This document shows positions 14,399 to 18,715 of a stretch of DNA of 18,715 nucleotides, piece after piece; position 1 is the stretch's first letter; each line of letters starts with the position of its first letter. A program made the translations under genes and the position numbers. Source of the DNA: DATJIG01 sp035493495 (lineage in GTDB: Bacteria; Pseudomonadota; Alphaproteobacteria; SMXQ01); the NCBI GenBank assembly GCA_035493495.1, contig DATJIG010000214.1:1-18715 (forward strand), read 5' to 3'. The notes below the pieces were generated by a model. It made no database searches. It had not been told where the DNA came from and saw nothing but the letters and a program-made list of their open reading frames with translations.

Positions 14399-17065
14399 TC
14401 AGGCGGCGACGGTTTCCGCGAGAGCGCGCTCGATCGCGGCGAGCGCATCGGCCGCCTTCGCCGCGTCCGGCCCGCCGGCCTGGGCCATGTCGGGACGGCC
14501 ACCGCCGCCCTTGCCGCCCAGCGCTTCGGAGCCGCTCTTCACGAGATCGACAGCGCTGATGCGCGACGTCAGATCCGGCGTGACGCCGACGACGAGCGAC
14601 GCCTTTCCGTCGGCGGTACCGACGAGCGCCACGACACCCGATCCGATCTTGGCCTTGAACTCGTCGGCCATGCCCTTGAGGTCGCGTGCGGCGACGCCGT
14701 CGAGCGTGCGAGCGATCAGCTTCACGCCCGCGACTGTGCGCTCCTGTGGCTCCGCGGCCGCAGTGGCTCCATCTCCGGCGAGCGCCAGCTTCTTGCGGAG
14801 CTCGGACACCTCGCGCTCGAGCTTTCGACGTTCCTCGGCGAGCTGGGCGACGCGCGACGGCAGGTCGACCGGCGCCACCTTGAGTGCGCTCGCCGCTTCC
14901 ATCAGCAATTGCTCCTGGGCCGCGTCGTAGGCGATCGCGTCTGCACCGGTCACCGCTTCGATGCGGCGCACGCCGGCGGCAAGCGCCGACTCGGAGACGA
15001 TGCGGAAGGCGCCGATATCGCCGGTGCGGCTGACATGCGTGCCGCCGCACAGCTCGACCGACAGCGCGGTTTCCTCGCCCCCACCGCCCATCGACACGAC
15101 GCGCACCTCGTCGCCGTATTTCTCGCCGAACAGCGCCATCGCTCCCTGCTTCACCGCCTCTTCCGGCGACATGAGCCGGGTGATCGTGGCTTTGTTGGCA
15201 CGGATCGAGGCGTTGACCTCGTCCTCGACCGCGCGGATATCGTCGGGCGTCATCGGCTTCGGCTGCGCGATGTCGAAGCGCAGACGGTCGGGCGCGACCA
15301 GCGAGCCCTTCTGGGTGACATGCTTGCCCAGCCGATGCTGAAGTGCGGCGTGCAGAAGGTGAGTCGCCGAGTGATTGCCGCGGATGCGCGAGCGACGGGT
15401 GTGGTCAACGCGCATTTCGACGACGTCGCCGACCTTGAGCGAGCCCTTTGTCATGGCACCGACGTGGACGAACAGGTCGCCAAGCTTCTTCTGGGTGTCC
15501 GCCACGCCGAACTCGGCGCCGCCATGGCTGAACAGGTCACCGGTATCGCCGGTCTGGCCGCCGGATTCGCCATAGAACGGCGTCTGGTTGGTGATCACCG
15601 CCGCCTTATCGCCCGCCTTGATCGAGTCGACGGATTTGCCGTCGATGATGAGCGCCGTGACCTTGCCCTCGGCCACCTCGGTTTCGTAGCCGAGGAATTC
15701 GGTGGCTCCGGCCTTTTCGCGGACCTCGAACCATACCTTCTCGGTCGCGGTGTCGCCCGAACCGGCCCAGGCCGCGCGCGCGTCCTCGCGTTGCTTCGCC
15801 ATGGCGCGCTCGAAGCCCTCGAGCTCGACCGAGCGGCCCTCGGGACGCAGCGCATCCTGGGTCAGGTCGAGCGGGAAACCGTAGGTGTCGTAAAGCTTGA
15901 ACGCCACGTCGCCGGGGAGTGCCGTGCCTTTGCCGAGCTTCTGGGTCTCTTCCTCAAGGAGCTTGAGGCCGCGCTCGAGGGTGCGCAGAAACCGTCCTTC
16001 CTCGAGCTTGAGAGTTTCAGTGACCAGCGGCTGGGCGCGGACGAGTTCGGGATATGTGGACCCCATCTCGGCGATCAAGGTCGGCACAAGGCGGTTCAGG
16101 AGCGGCTCGCGAACGCCGAGCATGTGGGCGTGACGCATGGCGCGGCGCAGGATGCGGCGCAGCACGTAGCCGCGCCCTTCGTTCGACGGCATCACGCCAT
16201 CGGCGATGAGGAACGACACCGCCCGCAGGTGGTCGGCAATGACGCGGTGCGACACCGCATTCGGGCCGTCGGCGGCGGTCCTAGTGAGCTCGGCCGAAGC
16301 CTCGATCAGGCGGCGGAACAGGTCGATATCGAAGTTATCGTGCTTGCCCTGCAACACCGCGGAGATGCGCTCGAGCCCCATGCCGGTGTCGATCGACGGC
16401 CGCGGCAGGTCCTTGCGCTCGCCGCCGGCCATCTGCTCGTACTGCATGAACACGAGATTCCAGATCTCGACGTAGCGGTCGCCGTCGGCATCGGGCGAGC
16501 CCGGAGGACCGCCGGCCAGCTTGTCGCCGTGATCGTAGAAAATCTCGGAGCACGGGCCGCACGGGCCGGTGTCGCCCATTGCCCAGAAATTGTCGTTGGT
16601 GGCAATGCGGACGATCCGCGAATCGGGGAGCCCGGCGATCTTCTTCCAGTGCGCGTGGGCATCGTCGTCGGTGTGGTAGACGGTGACCCAGAGCTTGTCC
16701 TTCGGGATCCCGAATTCCTTGGTCACGAGATTCCACGCGAGCTCGATCGCCCGTTCCTTGAAGTAGTCGCCGAACGAGAAGTTGCCGAGCATCTCGAAGA
16801 AAGTGTGGTGACGGGCGGTGTAGCCGACGTTCTCCAGATCGTTGTGCTTGCCGCCGGCACGGACGCACTTCTGGGCGCTGGCGGCGCGCGCATAATCCCG
16901 CTTCTCGGCGCCGGTGAAGACGTTCTTGAACTGCACCATCCCGGCGTTGGTGAACAGCAGCGTCGGGTCGTTCACCGGGACCAGCGGGCTCGACGGCACG
17001 ACGCGGTGCTCCGCGCACGCGAAATAGTCGAGGAAGGCCTTGCGGATATCGCTGGTCGTGGGCAT
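14399..17065 (-). CDS. alaS: Alanyl-tRNA synthetase
   Basis: An 888-residue class II aminoacyl-tRNA synthetase that charges tRNA-Ala and edits mischarged serine or glycine. The N-terminal catalytic domain (1 to about 245) includes FTNAGMVQFKNVF, GKHNDLENVGYTARHHTFFEMLGNFSFGDYF in two halves around residue 80, and DTGMGLER (226-233). The tRNA-recognition region follows (about 250-450). The editing domain carries the zinc-site motifs HSATH (565-569) and CGGTH (673-677). A C-Ala domain ends with a GGKGGGGRPDMAQAGG segment. The length matches the family. Its own promoter lies at 17111-17139. No strong Shine-Dalgarno was seen before the start; the start is set by the conserved N-terminus. It is a housekeeping gene. 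Confidence 0.98.
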   Translation of the reverse strand: MPTTSDIRKAFLDYFACAEHRVVPSSPLVPVNDPTLLFTNAGMVQFKNVFTGAEKRDYARAASAQKCVRAGGKHNDLENVGYTARHHTFFEMLGNFSFGDYFKERAIELAWNLVTKEFGIPKDKLWVTVYHTDDDAHAHWKKIAGLPDSRIVRIATNDNFWAMGDTGPCGPCSEIFYDHGDKLAGGPPGSPDADGDRYVEIWNLVFMQYEQMAGGERKDLPRPSIDTGMGLERISAVLQGKHDNFDIDLFRRLIEASAELTRTAADGPNAVSHRVIADHLRAVSFLIADGVMPSNEGRGYVLRRILRRAMRHAHMLGVREPLLNRLVPTLIAEMGSTYPELVRAQPLVTETLKLEEGRFLRTLERGLKLLEEETQKLGKGTALPGDVAFKLYDTYGFPLDLTQDALRPEGRSVELEGFERAMAKQREDARAAWAGSGDTATEKVWFEVREKAGATEFLGYETEVAEGKVTALIIDGKSVDSIKAGDKAAVITNQTPFYGESGGQTGDTGDLFSHGGAEFGVADTQKKLGDLFVHVGAMTKGSLKVGDVVEMRVDHTRRSRIRGNHSATHLLHAALQHRLGKHVTQKGSLVAPDRLRFDIAQPKPMTPDDIRAVEDEVNASIRANKATITRLMSPEEAVKQGAMALFGEKYGDEVRVVSMGGGGEETALSVELCGGTHVSRTGDIGAFRIVSESALAAGVRRIEAVTGADAIAYDAAQEQLLMEAASALKVAPVDLPSRVAQLAEERRKLEREVSELRKKLALAGDGATAAAEPQERTVAGVKLIARTLDGVAARDLKGMADEFKAKIGSGVVALVGTADGKASLVVGVTPDLTSRISAVDLVKSGSEALGGKGGGGRPDMAQAGGPDAAKAADALAAIERALAETVAA

Positions 17066-17083
17066 GCGAGCTCGGAATGTGTG

Positions 17084-17104
17084 AAAAATCCCGGCCGGGC
17101 CGGG
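17084..17104 (-). terminator. GC hairpin plus T5 at the alaS 5' end
   Basis: CCCGGCC-C-GGCCGGG (17090-17104) followed on the minus strand by A and five T (17084-17088). It has the form of an intrinsic terminator for readthrough from upstream genes, yet coincides with the predicted alaS transcription start, so alaS mRNA would begin with this hairpin. Confidence 0.4.
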
Positions 17105-17110
17105 TTGTTG

Positions 17111-17139
17111 CTTTTACCGCCAAGGCCACGGTGTGTCAA
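17111..17139 (-). promoter_or_regulatory. alaS promoter
   Basis: Consensus -35 TTGACA (17134-17139) and -10 TAAAAG (17111-17116) with a 17-nt spacer on the minus strand, 46 nt upstream of the alaS start. The predicted transcription start is near 17104. Confidence 0.65.
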
Positions 17140-17186
17140 AGAAACGGGCCTGTAAAGACACGCTAATTTTCTCGTCCGCGGGCTTG

Positions 17187-17206
17187 AAAAGCGGGCCAGA
17201 CGGCCC
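17187..17206 (-). terminator. Terminator-like hairpin after the secreted-protein pair
   Basis: GGGCC-GTCT-GGCCC (17193-17206) followed by GC and four T (17187-17190) on the minus strand, 17 nt past the stop at 17224. The stem is short, but placement fits an intrinsic terminator for the two-gene operon. Confidence 0.5.
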
Positions 17207-17223
17207 TGCTCGGCCGCGCCGGC

Positions 17224-17730
17224 CTACTGCAATCGGAAGGCGTTGCGGAAGCGGACGACGTTTGGGCTGTCGGGCTGGCCGGGCGCGTGGAGCTGGAACA
17301 TGCGCTGCGACGGCCCGTCGAAGGCGACGATGGTATCGGGCGCGGTATCGTTAACCTGGATGGTCACCATCGATGCGGTGCGCCCGGCGATTTTGATCGG
17401 GTCCCACTGGCGCGCGACCACCTTCTCGCGGGTCTCGCGCCGGGCGGCCTCCATGACGACGTACAGATAGTCGCTCGCGGTCATCGGCGACTTCGTGGTG
17501 ATCGTCACCGCGTACACCCCCTGATCGTCCGAGAACTCCCAGCTCCGGACGCGGGTGCCGCCGGCTCCCTGGTCCCGCGGTGTCGGCGCGCCCGGAAACT
17601 CGGTCGCGAAGCCGTCGGCCGCGGAGCTGAACTTGATCCACGCCCGTTGCTCCTGGGCTGCGGCGATGCCGCACACTGCGACACCGACCACGCACATCGC
17701 AACGGCAAGCCGGGCAATCGTGCCCTTCAT
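17224..17730 (-). CDS. Secreted protein of unknown function, copy B of a tandem pair
   Basis: A 168-residue protein with a Sec signal peptide: basic MKGTIAR, a hydrophobic core to about residue 22, and likely cleavage near AAA-QEQ (about 25-26). The mature part has WIKFSSAADGFATEFPGAPTPR, a central YAVTITTKS strand and a terminal VVRFRNAFRLQ. The upstream gene shares the GFAxEFPxAPT and RFRxxFRL landmarks, so the two are paralogs. Its start overlaps that gene's stop as ATGA. A terminator-like hairpin follows the stop. A periplasmic or exported location is predicted; no function is known to me. Confidence 0.82.
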   Translation of the reverse strand: MKGTIARLAVAMCVVGVAVCGIAAAQEQRAWIKFSSAADGFATEFPGAPTPRDQGAGGTRVRSWEFSDDQGVYAVTITTKSPMTASDYLYVVMEAARRETREKVVARQWDPIKIAGRTASMVTIQVNDTAPDTIVAFDGPSQRMFQLHAPGQPDSPNVVRFRNAFRLQ

Positions 17731-18278
17731 GGCACGGAGGGGCCCCCGGCGTCCGGCGCGGCAACCGGCCCGGTCAGGCGGAACGAATCGCGGAAGCGGA
17801 TGGCATCCACGCCGCTCTCGTGCCCCTTCGGGCCTGACGAGCCGATCATGAAAAGGCGGTTTCCCACCTGCACGAGATCAACGAGGTGGTGCAAATCGTC
17901 GCTCCAGTCGTCGAGGATCGCCTCGAAACCCGGCAGGCCGGCAACCGTCGCGAGATAGTCCTCGCGCAGCATGGCATGACTGCCGGCGGCGAACCGTTCG
18001 ACCACCCGGCCATAGTAATCGATGGTCGGAAGCGGCGGCGTGGTGCTCGGCGGCATTTCGACGACGGACACGGCGAACGAACGCCCGCCGCGCTCGACGA
18101 CCCAGTACTGCTGGCGTCCCTCGTTGTTCCAGGGAACCGGACGTGTCGCAAAGGTCGGGGCTTCAGGGAACTCAACGGCAAACCCCGGGTCGGGCACCCA
18201 AACTTCGGACCAGTTGGCGGCGTCGGCGACACTCGCCGCGAGACTGAAAGCCGCGATGAGCGCGGCGATTCTGACCAT
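17727..18278 (-). CDS. Secreted protein of unknown function, copy A of a tandem pair
   Basis: A 183-residue protein with a Sec signal peptide (MVRIAALIAAFSLAASVADA, likely cleaved after ADA). The mature part starts NWSEVWVPDPGFAVEFPEAPT and continues with YWVVERGGRSFAVSVVE, a region with LDDWSDDLHHLVDLVQVGNRLFMIGS split across two strands, and RFRDSFRLTG near the end. It is paralogous to the next gene. The start at 18278 has GAGAGG at 18286-18291 with 7-nt spacing and gives a clean signal peptide; a longer in-frame opening to 18503 does not. ATGA overlap with the downstream copy indicates a two-gene operon. Confidence 0.8.
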   Translation of the reverse strand: MVRIAALIAAFSLAASVADAANWSEVWVPDPGFAVEFPEAPTFATRPVPWNNEGRQQYWVVERGGRSFAVSVVEMPPSTTPPLPTIDYYGRVVERFAAGSHAMLREDYLATVAGLPGFEAILDDWSDDLHHLVDLVQVGNRLFMIGSSGPKGHESGVDAIRFRDSFRLTGPVAAPDAGGPSVP

Positions 18279-18479
18279 GCGAAATCCTCTCGTCCGACCG
18301 TAGCACGGACCGAGCCGTTGTGGTGCGGCACCGGTGGGGCGACACCAAGAGATCGCCGAAACGCCGCACGTTCCGTCATCGCGAGGCCACCCAGGCACGC
18401 CGCCCCCTCTACGTTCCGGAAAATCCTGTTCGCAGATTGCGGCACAACCCTGGCTCATCGGGAACCCGTAGGGACGATT
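18279..18479. other. Intergenic region upstream of the secreted-protein pair
   Basis: Apart from the ribosome site at 18286-18291 I see no credible gene. The promoter of the pair should be here, but no convincing hexamers stand out. The stretch around 18376-18400 (GTCATCGCGAGGCC) resembles part of dispersed intergenic repeats common in alphaproteobacteria; a single degenerate copy cannot prove this. Confidence 0.3.
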
Positions 18480-18715
18480 TACCGCGAACGCCGCCTCTCC
18501 CACATCCTCACGCTGGCTACGCTCGTCGGCACGATCCTCGCGGCGCTGCGCGCGAAGGGTGCGCCGACAGGGAGATCCAGCCGATCCTCAACAGCACCGA
18601 ACGCGCGCTGTCGGAACTAGAAAAGGAGCACGCGCGCCGGGTCACCCAGCAGCCCGGCGACGTCCTCGACCTGAAATCAGCATCGGACAGTCCATCCCGC
18701 GCCCGCTCCGGAATG
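18480..18715 (+). pseudogene. Possible frameshifted coding fragment running off the right edge
   Basis: Third codon positions are strongly G or C in one plus-strand frame from about 18480 to 18562 (SHILTLATLVGTILAALRAKGAP, a hydrophobic helix-like stretch). They are again G or C in a second frame from about 18566 onward (EIQPILNSTERALSELEKE, then HARRVTQQPGDVLDL). Joined, they would read as a membrane helix plus a charged helical tail, needing one indel near 18563-18570. No start codon with a ribosome site is visible. It could be a decayed gene, a sequencing error or chance; I do not recognise it. Confidence 0.25.

Noticed and set aside
14909..17155. A 748-codon plus-strand open frame antisense to alaS
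   Set aside because: It mirrors the conserved alaS gene in GC-rich DNA; the predicted peptide has no domain features and alaS is certain on the other strand.
18376..18410. GTCATCGCGAGGCC-like stretch reminiscent of dispersed REP-type repeats
   Set aside because: Only one degenerate copy is in the window and no paired arm could be found, so it is not called as a repeat.

Overview
The window is GC-rich and densely coding, with most genes on the minus strand. Long mirror-image open frames lie opposite the real genes, as expected at high GC. No tRNA, rRNA, insertion sequence or CRISPR array was seen. An alphaproteobacterium fits best: it carries an ExsH-like GH16 glycanase with RTX repeats and no signal peptide, and small membrane proteins of a type I associate with that class. 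This assignment is tentative, because no taxonomic marker other than alaS is present.

Left half (1-9655, all minus strand, transcribed right to left): one surface-sugar operon. A near-consensus promoter with a perfect palindrome in its spacer precedes a winged-helix/Rossmann regulator. This overlaps an RfaH-like NusG paralog by GTGA. An 88-nt leader follows, holding a stem-loop and an ops-like element (10 of 12 bases of E. coli ops). Then come pseB, pseC, an aldo/keto reductase, a pseF/spsF-type cytidylyltransferase, a class III aminotransferase, a fused pseG-pseH, pseI and a UDP-GlcNAc 2-epimerase cut by the window edge. All six steps from UDP-GlcNAc to CMP-pseudaminic acid are present. Two further enzymes suggest a modified nonulosonic acid. 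Genes overlap or are separated by a few bases, so translational coupling is likely.

Centre (9739-13278, minus): a 1179-residue secreted glycanase with a GH16 catalytic domain, a CBM60-like calcium-dependent carbohydrate-binding domain, and three copies of a ~240-residue RTX module. It has no Sec signal, so export by a type I secretion system is expected. It probably cuts a polysaccharide and may act on the polymer linked to the neighbouring operon.

Right half (13628-18715): two divergent tandem small membrane proteins on the plus strand; then, on the minus strand, alaS with its own promoter and a 29-residue single-helix membrane peptide just downstream. Next is a two-gene operon of paralogous secreted proteins of unknown function. 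The last ~240 bases hold a weak, apparently frameshifted plus-strand coding signal.

The most interesting point is the apparent self-contained control circuit: a regulator with its own candidate operator, an RfaH-like antiterminator encoded in the same transcript, and an ops-like recruitment site between that antiterminator gene and the pseudaminic acid genes it would control.
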